A stretch of 64,000 nucleotides of DNA from CATQHL01 sp965242895. Lineage in GTDB: Bacteria > Actinomycetota > Acidimicrobiia > Acidimicrobiales > CATQHL01. The position numbers and the translations under genes were made by a program. Position 1 is the stretch's first letter; each line of letters opens with the position of its first letter. The DNA lies in contig OZ251507.1 in assembly GCA_965242895.1 (NCBI GenBank), positions 2,108,001 to 2,172,000 of the forward strand, read 5' to 3'. Positions 25,941-36,298 of the stretch are shown one piece after another. The notes under the pieces are model-generated. The model was given only the letters and a program-made list of their open reading frames with translations. It had not been told where the DNA came from and ran no database searches.

Positions 25941-26939
25941 TCAGCCGACCGGACGGCGCACCGCCGACTTCAGGGCTTCCTGGAAGTCCTCAGGGTCGAT
26001 GCGGCGCACCACCGAGGCGTTCGGTTCTCTGCCGTGCCTACGCATGACGTCCAGCACGGTCTGTCCCCTGGCCGGGCCTTCGCCGGTGATGACTTCGACG
26101 TAGTAGTCCTCCACTTCAGCGATGGCAGGGTCGAGCGCCACGGCCATCGCCAGCGGGTCGGGGAGGTCGAAGCCCTGTTTGCCCGACAGGCGTGAGATGA
26201 ACTCAGAGACGTGTGTCTGGATGTCGCAGACGAAGCGAGCCAGCGGGGTGTCAATGGCTCGTATCTCGGCTTCCACCTCTGGGGGGATGAAGCCGAAAGC
26301 CATGCTGGCGTCCCAGCCCACCATGGTGATCGGCATGCCCGATTCGAAGACGATGCGGGCGGCTTCAGGGTCTACGTAGATGTTGAACTCGGCAGTGGGG
26401 GTGACGTTGCCGGGCAGCGCTCCGGTGCCGCCCATCACGTAGCAGTGCTTCACGGCCTGCGCCATGGCCGGTTCGCGCAGCAGGGCGGTGCCGACGTTGC
26501 TGAGCGGCCCCAGCGTGACGAGGGTCACTTCGCCCGGACTGCCGCAGATGGTACTGATCAGCACGTCGACGGCGTGGCCGTCGGCAGGTGTGCGACCGGT
26601 CAGGTTCAGGCCGATATCACCTAGGCCGTCGGTTCCGTGGACTTCTTCTGCGGTGGTGAGCGGGCAGATCAGGGGCTTGTGCAGACCCGCGTACACGGGC
26701 GTGCTCTTCCCGCAGAGTTCCACTGTGTAGAGGGCGGCTTGCAGGGCGCGCTCGAGGGGCACGTTCCCAGCCACCGCAGTGACAGCCTCTACGTGCACGT
26801 CGGGCGCCTGAAGCGCCATGACAAGCGCCACGGCGTCGTCGGAAGCGGTGTCGGTGTCTATCACGAAGCGTCTCATCTGTCTCATCTGGGGGAGTCTTTC
26901 AGTCATTGTTTCGTTTCTTGGCTTAACGGACATTGCCAC
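25941..26939 (-). CDS. Inosine-uridine preferring nucleoside hydrolase family protein
   Basis: 332 residues from GTG; better-conserved sequence begins at RRFVIDTDTASDD (~23), so an internal ATG is possible. The calcium-binding aspartates are in DTDTASDDAVAL, and further landmarks are VTLGPLSNVGTAL, YVMGGTGALPGNVTPTAEFNIYVDPEAA and LPDPLAMAV. The His that often precedes the last DP motif is Pro here, which other members also show. It hydrolyses ribonucleosides to base and ribose. First gene of a hydrolase-kinase-psuG operon for nucleoside/pseudouridine catabolism. Confidence 0.9.
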   Translation of the reverse strand: MAMSVKPRNETMTERLPQMRQMRRFVIDTDTASDDAVALVMALQAPDVHVEAVTAVAGNVPLERALQAALYTVELCGKSTPVYAGLHKPLICPLTTAEEVHGTDGLGDIGLNLTGRTPADGHAVDVLISTICGSPGEVTLVTLGPLSNVGTALLREPAMAQAVKHCYVMGGTGALPGNVTPTAEFNIYVDPEAARIVFESGMPITMVGWDASMAFGFIPPEVEAEIRAIDTPLARFVCDIQTHVSEFISRLSGKQGFDLPDPLAMAVALDPAIAEVEDYYVEVITGEGPARGQTVLDVMRRHGREPNASVVRRIDPEDFQEALKSAVRRPVG

Positions 26940-27055
26940 TCAACGGAGCCACTCAACAGAGGAGCCACTCAACAGACTTTATGCTAACATGCATATTATG
27001 CCAAGGTCTTCAGAGCGCCTAGCTGTCAGTAGAGGTGTCAGAGGCGCAAAAGGCG

Positions 27056-27063
27056 AGAGGAGG
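27056..27063 (+). promoter_or_regulatory. Strong Shine-Dalgarno deciding the start of the phospholipase A2-like exoprotein
   Basis: AGAGGAGG lies 5 bp before the ATG at 27069. The longer frame's first possible start (GTG 27035) has no comparable site. This argues that translation begins in the signal-peptide frame and must change frame to read the body of the protein. Confidence 0.8.
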
Positions 27064-27068
27064 CTGTA

Positions 27069-30000
27069 ATGCTGTCTTTAAATCAGGTCGTTCCGTTTTC
27101 AGACAAGACCGTACGATTTTCAAAGTTGGCCGTGAGGTCGGCTCTGGTTGCTGTGCTGCTGGCCGCCTCGTTGGCGGCGCCTGCTGCCCTGCCCACGGAG
27201 AGCGTTTCCGCGTTAGGCGGAGAGCGAAGGGGGGGGGGTGGGGTGTCACTGCCCTAATTGAGGCTGAGGAGCCGCTAGCGCAATCCGGTGGGCTAGTGGA
27301 GCCGACCGCGCTGGACGCGCTGGACAGCGACGTGAAGACGCCCGCCGCAGCTTCTCCCCTCCAGTCGGGCTCTTCCTCGTCAGGGTCTGGCTTGTTTCCG
27401 TCTTCTGGCTTGTCGTCTGGAGCATCGTCGGAGTCGTCTTCTTCTGGCTCGTCGGGTGCGCCTTCGGCGTCGAGTGTTCTTGTGTGTCCGTCGGGTTTCG
27501 TGTTGTCGGGTGATGGTTCGGCGTGTGTTGGGGTGGAGTCTGGTGCTTCGTTCTTAACGTGCCCGGCCGGTTTTGAGCGTTTCAGTGTGGGGTTGGGTTC
27601 GTCTGCTTGGGGCTGTCGCCGTGTGTTGAGTGAGGCGTCGGTGTCGTATTCGTGTCTGGAGGGTGTTTTGAGGGTTTCTGGGGATTCCCGCGTGTGCGTG
27701 TGGGAGGTGGAGGAGGTGGAGTCGGCTGCGGCGTCTGTGTCGTGTTCTCCGGCTGGTGTGCCTTTGTCGTGTCGTTACGTGGACGCTGGTGGGGTGTCGC
27801 GTTTCGGTAGTTTGCGTTACGGGTGCCCGCCGGGTTGGGTGCTGTCTGGGAGTTCGTGTTCGCGTACAGTGCAGTTGGAGCGTTCGGCGCCGCCTGCTGC
27901 GGCCTATTCCTGTGAGCGGGGCGTCCTGGTGGGTTCTAGCTGCGTCGAGTACGCGCAGCCTGTGCGTGCTTGTTCACCCGGTTGGGTGCTGCGTGCGTCC
28001 GGTTCGTGCGAGCGGACGGTGCGGGCGGTCGCGGCGCAGTCATCGACGTCGACTTCGACGACTGCAACTTCGACGTCTTCGACATCGACTTCGACGTCTT
28101 CGACGTCGACTTCTACGACTGTTCTTGATAGGTCAGCGGGTAAGCCTAGGGATGTGAGTGTGGTTGAGGGGGTGCGGTCTTTGTCGGTGAGTTGGAAGGC
28201 TCCGGCTAGTTTTGGGGGTCGGACGTTGTTGGGTTATAATGTGGAGTGGAGTTCGTCTTGGCGTTTCGGGCCGTCCCCTCGGGTGGCTGTGGTGGGGGCG
28301 TCGAAGCTTTCTCATGTGATCCCCGGTTTGACTGGGGGTACTCTTTACTGGGTTCGGGTGCGCGCTATGTACTTTGATAGAATTAGGGTGAGCACGAATT
28401 ACGCTCGGGGGATTCCCACGGATCCTACGGCTACGACTACGACTACTGCTGTTCCGATTGGGCGGCCTTCGATGCCTCAGGGTTTGAAGGTCGCGCCGGG
28501 GGCGGTGGCGGGGACTATGGTGGCGTCTTGGAAGCCTCCGTTGGATGATGGGGGTTCGCCTGTCACGCATTATACTATTAGGTGGAAGCGTGTTTATCGT
28601 GGTCTCACGACTACCACGTTCGGGCCTTGGAGCGCCCTCTTGCAGACCACTAGGCGGACTTTTACTGCGTATACGGGCATTAGCGGCGTTTCTTATTTTG
28701 TGAGTGTGCAGGCGCACAATGCTGAACAGAAGAGTTGGCTTGCGGGGGTTAGCGGCGTGACCGCCTGCCCGTTTGGTACTGAGTACAGGCTGAGGTACCT
28801 TCAGGCGTCTTTGAGGTTGGGGATATCTGAGGGGTGTGAGCCTCCCTGCGGGGTGGGTGAGGTTTACGATTTGATTCACCGGGGGTGCCGTCCGTCTGCG
28901 TGTCCGAATGTTCTGTCTGTTCCGAACATGGGGAGGAGGGACGCTTCTGGTTACTGCCAACTGGCTTGGCCGTCGAGCGTTGTCTTACATCCGAATCCTC
29001 CTCCTGATTACAGCAGGTTGACTTGTTCTGATTATAAGCCGGGGAGCACCGCTGAGGATTACTTAGATTTCGATGAGGGGGATGCTTCCCCGACTTGCCC
29101 CCCGATGGGGTTGTTCCTAGCGTTGGGGGAGCGCCGCAGAGTCGTTGACAAGGAAGCCGACTACTATTACCCTGCTTGGGCGGACAGCCCTTACCACAAC
29201 GAAGACTACAACAACCAGAACAGAGACTTCGGCGACCGCAACCACGGCAAAATCATCGTCAGATCAGGGGGCGACTGCACCGTTATAAGCGATACTTTTG
29301 TACACTATGATTTCCAGGTGCCGTGTAAGGCGCATGACTATTGCTATGACCTCACCCGCGCGGGGTTGCATAGAACAGTAGGTACCGGGAACTGCGACAG
29401 AACCTTCAGTACCTTGCAGAGCGCCCACTGCAGCAACCGTAACGATATGTGGGTAGACCGGTGCCATGAAACTGCTTTAGGGACTGATTGGGGGGTTCGG
29501 CTTGCGGGTGTTTCGCCTGGGCCTGGTCGGGTGCTTGTTCGTAATGTTTCTACGGGTAAGTGTTTGGCGTTGTCTGTTCCGTGGTCTCGGCCGCCTCGGT
29601 GGTCTTCTGCGGGTAGGGTTCCTGTGGTTCAGAAGAGTTGCGCTGCGGGTGATGCTGATCAGCAGTTCTATGTGGTGCAGGCAGGTGACGCGGGTTCTGG
29701 TAATTATGTGATTAAGCCGGTTTCTTCTAGTGTAGCGGATGCTGGGTTGGGGGCGGGGAATGCTTGTTTGACGGCCAGCGTCGGGAGAGATACGCCTAGT
29801 CGTGGTAGAGCTTGGTCTCTGGTCTTGGTTTTGGAGCGGGCGTCTGATTGTTCGACGTCGCGGGAGTGCCCGGTGGGAGACCTGTATTTAATTACTTGGC
29901 CGCCTGGGGTCCCATCGGTTAACTATTGTGAGTATACGGTGAGGCATTATGGCAGTTTGAATCAGGAGGGGACTTCTTGTTCGCCGCGTGGGAGGCCTCC

Positions 30001-30733
30001 TTTTTGTGGTTACAGTGAGAGTTTCGACATTCCGGCTACTGATGAGTTGTTTGTCTCTGATGTTCAGGCGGTGGGCGTTTCGCCGGCTGGTTTCCCAGCG
30101 CATGAGTATGAGTTGCGCCTAGCGCCTTCTGGCGTTCGTGGAGTTAGTTCTCCGTTTTGTTGGGCGCCGGATCCCCGGGGGGAGGTTGTTACAGAGTCTG
30201 GGGGGAGGGCTTCTCTGGGCCGGAGGGGGGTGGTCGTTCAGGCTGATGGGGTGGGGATACGCGGTCTCCCGTGCAGCACGGGAGCGCTGACGGTCGGGGA
30301 CCGGTTGACTCGGTGGCGGTTCGAGCCTGTGGAGTGGCATTTGCCTGCCCCGGTGAGCATGGAGGCTGTGGCTGGTTCGGAGGCTAGGTCGATTCTGGTT
30401 TTTTGGGAGCCTCCGCCTGCTACGGGGGGTTTCCCGATCAGGTATTACACCGTCAGGTGGGCGTACTCGCCTCTGGCTTCTTTGAGGGTGGTTCCTACGA
30501 ATGCGCCGAGGGAGGTGTTGTCTGTTTCGAGTTTGCGTTTGAGCAGTTCTTCGGTGCCTGCTGTGTTTAACCCTGGGGGTGTCGCTTATTATGCTTTCAC
30601 GATAAAGGATCTTCCAAGGTTTCCATCGTTAGGGCCTTATCTGGTTTCTGTGGAGGCGACTAACAGCGCGGGGTACAGCAGCCTGGTGAAGGATGTGAGT
30701 ACGGCTTTCGCCTACGCCCGCTTTGCTGACTAA
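27069..30733 (+). CDS. Giant secreted multidomain protein with phospholipase A2-like core; signal peptide out of frame at a G10 tract
   Basis: Starting at ATG 27069 (strong ribosome site), the first frame encodes a signal peptide (KLAVRSALVAVLLAASLAAP, cleavage near 45-50) and stops at 27257. The large downstream frame, open to 30733, begins after a G10 run at 27229-27238; one added G joins them into about 1221 residues. Domains by nucleotide: Ser-rich then Cys-rich repeats with CP(A/P/S)GF/W motifs (27475-28020), a Ser/Thr linker (28035-28125), FN3 (28140-28430), FN3 (28455-28760), a PLA2-like domain with PCKAHDYCYDLTRAG and CDRTF (29250-29480), a ricin B-like region with GKCLALS (29500-29860), and a last FN3 (30340-30715). 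It probably is an exported lipase, toxin or adhesin. Five lipoprotein genes follow directly. Confidence 0.75.
27229..27238 (+). repeat. G10 homopolymer at the frameshift point
   Basis: Ten G residues, then T, then GGGG (27240-27243). G11 would fuse the signal peptide to the exoprotein body; G10 as given leaves them apart. Possible explanations are phase variation, -1 ribosomal slippage, or a homopolymer assembly error. Confidence 0.9.
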
Positions 30734-30734
30734 G

Positions 30735-32486
30735 ATGTTGAAGCACATGAGGTTGATGGGTGTGAGGTTCAGCGTTCCCCAGTTGCGGGCGTCGGCTGTC
30801 GCAGTAGTATTAGCTGTGGTCGTGGTGTCTTGCGGTGGGCAGCCTCAGGCTGTGCCGCCGGAGGAGCCTAGGGCTGCGCCTCCTGCCTCGGCGGCTGCGC
30901 CTCCTAGTGCAGCGTTTGAGCCTTCCCCTCCGCAGCCCTCCCCGCCGTCTGGGTCCTCAACGCGGCCTGCGTCAACTTCGTCGACTGGGTCTTCGGCGCC
31001 TGGGCGGGGGGAGTCGTCTGCGTCGACTGTTCCTAGTGTGGCGTCGACTGTCCCTGGCGGGGTTGAGTCGTCGTCGACGCCGCCTTCTGTGTCTTCAACT
31101 ACGTTGCCTGCGTTTTCTGGAGGTGGGGTGTCTGTTTGGTCTACAGGGGAGTTGGCGGGATTTTTTGAGGCGAGGGTTCAATCGTTCAGGTTATTGGGTG
31201 GCCCTGAGTATGATGTTTCTACTCCTCTTGGGGCGTTTTGTTGGGCGCGGTGGGAGGTCGCTCGTGCTTATGCGTTTGAGGCGATTTTGGGCGGGAAGCC
31301 GCCTTATGATGAACTGCCTTTCGACGAGGAGGGAGAAGGTGGGACAGCTTTTAAGGTCTTGAGGGAGGAGTTAGTGCACCGCGCTAGGAGGGGGGACGAC
31401 GAAGCGGTTCGCGTTCTCCTGGACGCTGCTGATGTGAGAACACCGGGGGAGGACCACTCGGTGGCTTCAACCGTTGAAGGGGTCGACGCCCCGGGGGTGA
31501 GGGCGACGGCTCTGAGCGCGGGGGATCCTGAGTTGCGTTCGGCTGCTGAGGCGTTGTTCGCTTGGGTGGATGAGTATAAGCGGGCCTCTGTTTCGGAGGC
31601 GTCTGCTTTGGAGGAGGATTTTATTTATTCCGTTGGGCTGACGCGTTCCTGTGAGCATCCCACCCCTCCCGGAATGGAAAACACGCTCACCATCGAAGAC
31701 CTCAGAGCGCTCACCCTAGAGGAGGTGGAGAACCTCACCCCCGAGCAACTACGGGATATAGATATAGAAACTGTTACCGACGAAGGGCTCCTGCTCAGAG
31801 ACTTCCCCCTCGATCTGCGATTCGCTTGGGGTGAGAAGTCTAGCATGCAATTAACTGAGTATTTTAGGGCTAGGTGTTGTTTTAGTTTGACTACGGAGGA
31901 ACTAGTGGGGCACCTGACTGTTTCCGAAGACCTGGACTATGGGGAGGGCATTTCTTCGTCTCTTGACGTTCTAGAGGTCTATAGTTGGAATGAGAATGAT
32001 CCTTCTACTCCTGTAGGCGCTTTTTGCTGGGCGTTCAGGGAAACATCCCGTAGTTTTTCCTTGTACCGGTTTGGTTATATGCATGAGACTTTGGTTGATT
32101 TGTTTCGAGGGGAACTTCTCCTCCGAGCGGAGATGGGTGATGTTGCGGCAGCGGACGCTGTTCGGGGGTTGCCGTCGGAGACGCCTCCGGGGGAGTATCC
32201 TTTTGTTGATGCTTTGGAGGCGGTGGACGATCCTAGGGTGAGGGGGACTGCTTTCGGGGCTGAGGATCCTGTGCTTCTTGAGGCGGTGGAGGTGTTCTAC
32301 GATCTGGTGGATGAAGCCAGGCAGGACGAGTCGCCTAGTCCGCATGCTTTCATGGCGGAGTTCTTGCCTTATCTAAGCCCAGGTTCATTTCAGCAGCCCG
32401 GTTCTGAGAATCAACCCCTGGAACCCGAAAATCAAGCTAGAGAATCTCTTTTGGAGGAGTGTAAACACTCGAGCGAGGGTTGGTGA
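30735..32486 (+). CDS. Paralogous lipoprotein 1 of 5, unknown family
   Basis: About 583 residues from the ATG at 30735, 1 bp after the exoprotein stop; the frame is open a few codons earlier, within that gene. Lipobox VVVVSC33-GG, then a Pro/Ser/Thr linker (~40-135). Two copies of one domain follow: the first at about 138-290 (WSTGELAGFFEARV, STPLGAFCWARWEVARAYA, LREELVHRARRGDDEAVRVLLDAADV, EALFAWVDEY), the second at about 375-555. They are joined by LTIEDLRALTLEEVENLTPEQ. The C-terminus LLEECKHSS carries a Cys conserved in all five. I do not recognise the domain. Outer-surface anchoring is inferred. Codons favour T in third position, unlike the housekeeping genes. Confidence 0.8.
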   Translation: MLKHMRLMGVRFSVPQLRASAVAVVLAVVVVSCGGQPQAVPPEEPRAAPPASAAAPPSAAFEPSPPQPSPPSGSSTRPASTSSTGSSAPGRGESSASTVPSVASTVPGGVESSSTPPSVSSTTLPAFSGGGVSVWSTGELAGFFEARVQSFRLLGGPEYDVSTPLGAFCWARWEVARAYAFEAILGGKPPYDELPFDEEGEGGTAFKVLREELVHRARRGDDEAVRVLLDAADVRTPGEDHSVASTVEGVDAPGVRATALSAGDPELRSAAEALFAWVDEYKRASVSEASALEEDFIYSVGLTRSCEHPTPPGMENTLTIEDLRALTLEEVENLTPEQLRDIDIETVTDEGLLLRDFPLDLRFAWGEKSSMQLTEYFRARCCFSLTTEELVGHLTVSEDLDYGEGISSSLDVLEVYSWNENDPSTPVGAFCWAFRETSRSFSLYRFGYMHETLVDLFRGELLLRAEMGDVAAADAVRGLPSETPPGEYPFVDALEAVDDPRVRGTAFGAEDPVLLEAVEVFYDLVDEARQDESPSPHAFMAEFLPYLSPGSFQQPGSENQPLEPENQARESLLEECKHSSEGW

Positions 32487-32712
32487 AGCCCCTGCTGACG
32501 CTCACTCGAAGCAGAGCACAGCAGGTCTATTCGCCGTCGCCAGTCGCCGAGTCGTCCAACTAGTCTCCCTCGGGGGTAGATGCTCCAGGGCGCAGCAGGT
32601 CTATTCGCCTCCGCCCGCTGCTGGCTAGATTGTTGGGCGTGAAGAGCACTGTCCCCCGGTTGCGGGCGTCCCATCAAGCGCGCTGTTCTGGAACACTGGT
32701 GATAAGAGCGTG

Positions 32713-34359
32713 ATGAGTACTGTCACCGGGTTGCGGTCGTCGGCGGTCGCGGTTGCGTTCCTCGTGGTGGTGGCGTCTTGTGGGGGTGCGTCTCAGGTTT
32801 CACCGCCGGAGACCCCTGAGGAGGCGCCGCCCGCCGAGGCGCCTCCACCTGCTTCTGCGGATGCGCCTCCTAGGGTGGCTTTTGAGCCTTCCCCTCCGCC
32901 TGGGTCTTCGACGGGGCCTGCGTCAACTTCGATGACTGCTCCTCAGGGGACTGGGGTTCCCGACGGGGGGTCGCCCTCGACTGTTTCTAGTGTGGGGGGT
33001 TCGTCGACGACGCTGCCTGTCGTGTCTTCGACTACGCTGCTTGCCTCTGGTGCGTCTGTTTGTTGTGTTTCTTGGTCTACGGAGGAGTTGGCGGGCGTCT
33101 TTGAGGAGAGACTGCGGGCGTTTAAGGATCTGAATGAGCCTAAGTATGATGTTTCTACTCCTCTCGGGGCGTTTTGTTGGGCGTGGTGGGAGGTCAAGCA
33201 CGCCGCCGCGTACGAAACAGCGTTGGAGGGGAGGTTCTCAGATGAGGGGAGGGCGGATAATGGGATCGCTTTTACGGCTCTGAGGGAGGCGTTGGCGGAT
33301 CGAGCCCGGAGGGGGGACACCGAAGCCACACAAGTTCTCTTAGACGCGGCGGACGTGAGAAAACCGGGGGAGGGTTACTCGTTGGCCTCAGTCGTTGAGT
33401 CGGTCAACGCCGCAGGGGTGAGGGCGGCGGCTCTGAGAGCGGATGATGTCGAGTTGCGTTCGGCCGCTGAGGCTTTGTTCGCTTGGGTGGACGAGTACGA
33501 GCAAAATACGGTTGCGGGGAACACCGCATTGGAGGGGGGACTTGTTGACGCTGATCTCTGTCCGCTCCCCCCAGTCCCCGAACTCACGGCCGCTGAGGAA
33601 ACGCTCACTATTGAAGAGATCAGAGCGCTCACCCGCGAGGAAGTGGAAAGTTTAACTCCGGAGCAATTACGGGATATGGATATATATGCTGCTACAGACG
33701 ACGGGCGCTTGCTCAGAGACTTTCCTTTGGATCTGCAGTTGGCTTGGGTTGAGACGAGTTTTATAAAGATGGCTGATGATCTGAAAGCCCGGTGTTGTTT
33801 TAGTTTTACTGTGGAAGAATTGAGAGAGCGCCTGTCTCGCACTCTCGAGACTTGGGAACCGTTTATCGGTAATAAGAATGATGCTTCTACTCCTTTGGGG
33901 GCTTACTGTTGGAGTCTATGGGAAGTGGATCGTAGTGATTTCTTACACACTACTGGGTATTTTAGGGCGACTATTTTCGATTTGGCTGTGGCTGAACTTC
34001 GCGCCCGAGTTGAGATGGGCGTAGCCGGAGCCGCGGACGCTCTTCGGGGAGTACCAGCGGAGGCGCCTCCGTCTGAGTATCTTTTCATGGCTGCTTTGGA
34101 GGCTGTCGACGATTTTCGTGTGAGGGAAACTGCTTTCGGCGCTGAGGATCCTGTGCTTCTTGAGGCGGTGAAGTTTTTCTATGGTCTGGTGGATGAGTAC
34201 AGGCGGGAGGAGAATCCGAGCCCGTATGCTTTCATGGTAGAATTTCTACCGTACATAAAGCCTGAAATGGCGCCTGAGGCGTCTTCGCAGTCTCAGGCTG
34301 ATGGCCAGGCTTTGGAGGCTTTGCTGGGTGAGTGTAACCCTCCGGGCGGTGTAGGTTGA
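32713..34359 (+). CDS. Paralogous lipoprotein 2 of 5, unknown family
   Basis: About 548 residues from ATG 32713 (GTG 32710 just before is the alternative). Lipobox VVVASC23-GG, then a Pro/Ala/Ser/Thr linker ending SVCCVSWSTEELAG. First domain: YDVSTPLGAFCWAWWEV, LREALADRARRGDTEATQVLLDAADV, EALFAWVDEYEQ. Hinge LTIEEIRALTREEVESLTPE. Second domain: CCFSFTVEELRERL, NDASTPLGAYCWSLWEVDRS, RVEMGVAGAADALRG, FYGLVDEYRRE. C-terminus LLGECNPPGG. Its linker and second domain are the closest relatives of those in lipoprotein 3. The 225 bp gap upstream holds a short direct repeat (CAGCAGGTCTATTCGCC twice) and nothing coding. Confidence 0.8.
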   Translation: MSTVTGLRSSAVAVAFLVVVASCGGASQVSPPETPEEAPPAEAPPPASADAPPRVAFEPSPPPGSSTGPASTSMTAPQGTGVPDGGSPSTVSSVGGSSTTLPVVSSTTLLASGASVCCVSWSTEELAGVFEERLRAFKDLNEPKYDVSTPLGAFCWAWWEVKHAAAYETALEGRFSDEGRADNGIAFTALREALADRARRGDTEATQVLLDAADVRKPGEGYSLASVVESVNAAGVRAAALRADDVELRSAAEALFAWVDEYEQNTVAGNTALEGGLVDADLCPLPPVPELTAAEETLTIEEIRALTREEVESLTPEQLRDMDIYAATDDGRLLRDFPLDLQLAWVETSFIKMADDLKARCCFSFTVEELRERLSRTLETWEPFIGNKNDASTPLGAYCWSLWEVDRSDFLHTTGYFRATIFDLAVAELRARVEMGVAGAADALRGVPAEAPPSEYLFMAALEAVDDFRVRETAFGAEDPVLLEAVKFFYGLVDEYRREENPSPYAFMVEFLPYIKPEMAPEASSQSQADGQALEALLGECNPPGGVG

Positions 34360-34503
34360 CGCGCCGGGTTATGCAGTATGCGGTGCTGCTTTGTTGGGAG
34401 TCACCGCTGACTATGGGGGTCTCTATGGGGGCCTCCCGGTCAGTGGTCATACCACCGAGTGGGCTTTGATTATGATTGTTTTGTGGGAAATGAGCGAAGC
34501 GTG

Positions 34504-36150
34504 ATGAGATTGCCGGACGTGAAGAATACTGTGCCCCGGTTGCGGGTGTCGGCGGTCGCTGCGGTGTTCCTCGTCGCGGCGGCGTCCTGTGGAGGGTCTC
34601 TTCAGGTTTCACCCTCGGAACCCCCTGGGGAGGCGCCTCCTGCTGGTGCCGCGTCCGCGTCGCCTGCTCCGCCGGTTTCTTCGACGCGGCCTGCGTCAAC
34701 TTCGACGACTGCCCCTCAGGGGACTGGGGTCCCCGACGGGGGGTCGCCCTCGACTGTTCCTAGTGTGGTGGGGTCGTCGACGACGCTGCCTGTCGTGTCT
34801 TCAACTACGCTGCTTGCCCCCGGTGCCTCTGTTTGTTGTGTTTCTTGGTCTACAGGGGAGTTGGCGGGGTTTTTTGAGGCGATGGTTGATTCGTTCAGGT
34901 TTTTAGGTGGCCCTGAGTATGATACCTCTACTCCTCTTGGGGCGTTTTGTTGGGCGCGGTGGGAGATCGCGCGTGCTTATGCGTTTGAGGCGATTTTGGG
35001 CGGGAAGCCGCCTTATGATGAACTGCCTTTCGACGAGGAGGGGAATGGTGGGACAGCTTTTAAGGTCTTGAGGGAGGAGTTAGTGCGCCGCGCTAGGAGG
35101 GGGGACGACGAAGCGGTTCGCGTTCTCTTGGACGCGGCTGATGTGAGAACACCGGGGGAGTACCACTCGGTGGCTTCAACCGTTGAAGGGGTCGACGCCC
35201 CGGGGGTGAGGGAGACGGCTCTCAGCGCGGGGGATCCTGAGTTGCGTTGGGCTGCTGAGGCGTTGTTCGCTTGGGTGGATGAGTATAAGCGGGCCCCTGT
35301 TTCGGAGGCGTCCGCTTTGGAGGAGGATTTTATTTATTCCGTTGGGCTGACGCGTTCCTGTGAGCATCCCACCCCTCCCGGAATGGCGGACACGTTCACT
35401 ATCGAAGAACTCAGAGCGCTCACCCTAGAGGAGGTGGAGAATCTCACCTCTGAGCAACTGCGGGAGATAGACATAGAAACCGCCTTCAACGAAGGGCTCC
35501 TGCTCAGAGACTATCCCCTCGATCTGCAACTCGCTTGGGGTGAGAAGAGTCTCATACAAGTGGCTGATCATATAAGGGATCGGTGTTGTTACAATTATAC
35601 CGTGGAGGAATTAGTTGAAAGATTCGCTAGGCTTCTTGAAAAATTATCTTTTGTAGGCAATGAAAATGATCCTTCTACTCCCTTGGGGGCTTACTGTTGG
35701 AGTATATGGGAGGTATATCGCAGTGAGGTCTTACACAGTTATAGATATTTTGATGCCGCTATTTTCGATTTGCTTGTGGCCGAACTCCGCGTCCGAGTTG
35801 AGATGGGCGTAGCTGGAGCCGCGGACGCTCTTCGAGAAGTGCTCGCGGAGGCGGCTCCGACGGAGTATCCTTTCGCTGAGGCTCTAGCGTCCGTGGATGA
35901 TCCCAGGGTGAGGGGAACTGCTCTCAGTGCTGAAGATCCTGTGCTTCTTGAGGCGGTGAGGGTGTTTTACGACTTAGTGGATAAGTACAGGCAAGAGGAG
36001 ACACCGAGCCCGTACGCGTTCATGGGCGAGTTTCTTCCTCGAATTATGCCTGAACTTGCGCCGAGCGCGTCTTCTCGGCCCCAAGCCGATGTCCAGGCTT
36101 TGGATGCTTTTTTGAAAGAGTGCAAACCCCCCGGCAACTTCGCAAGCTGA
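34504..36150 (+). CDS. Paralogous lipoprotein 3 of 5, mosaic copy
   Basis: About 548 residues from ATG 34504; GTG 34501 and an upstream GTG at 34459 are alternatives, but the GCGNNGTGATGAG context matches lipoprotein 2. Lipobox VAAASC29-GG. The linker (TAPQGTGVPDGGSPS...SVCCVSWST) matches lipoprotein 2. The first domain (about 34903-35390) is almost base-for-base identical to lipoprotein 1 at about 31195-31680. The second domain (NENDPSTPLGAYCWSIWEV, RVEMGVAGAADALRE) again matches lipoprotein 2. The gene therefore looks assembled by recombination or gene conversion. C-terminus FLKECKPPGN. Confidence 0.8.
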   Translation: MRLPDVKNTVPRLRVSAVAAVFLVAAASCGGSLQVSPSEPPGEAPPAGAASASPAPPVSSTRPASTSTTAPQGTGVPDGGSPSTVPSVVGSSTTLPVVSSTTLLAPGASVCCVSWSTGELAGFFEAMVDSFRFLGGPEYDTSTPLGAFCWARWEIARAYAFEAILGGKPPYDELPFDEEGNGGTAFKVLREELVRRARRGDDEAVRVLLDAADVRTPGEYHSVASTVEGVDAPGVRETALSAGDPELRWAAEALFAWVDEYKRAPVSEASALEEDFIYSVGLTRSCEHPTPPGMADTFTIEELRALTLEEVENLTSEQLREIDIETAFNEGLLLRDYPLDLQLAWGEKSLIQVADHIRDRCCYNYTVEELVERFARLLEKLSFVGNENDPSTPLGAYCWSIWEVYRSEVLHSYRYFDAAIFDLLVAELRVRVEMGVAGAADALREVLAEAAPTEYPFAEALASVDDPRVRGTALSAEDPVLLEAVRVFYDLVDKYRQEETPSPYAFMGEFLPRIMPELAPSASSRPQADVQALDAFLKECKPPGNFAS

Positions 36151-36298
36151 TTTGGCGACTCCGTTGGATGGGGGAAACGGTATTAGCAATAAAGGTGTTG
36201 TGCTGTTGAGGGGAAGTAGGAGATGCGAGTATTGTTCTCAGCTGAACTCGTCCCCGCAACTGACGCGCCGAGGCAGGCGAGAGAGGTCGTTGAGCATA

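Noticed and set aside
27035..27068. GTG 27035 as start of the exoprotein
   Set aside because: It would give a cytoplasmic-looking N-terminus without signal peptide and has no ribosome site, whereas ATG 27069 has both.
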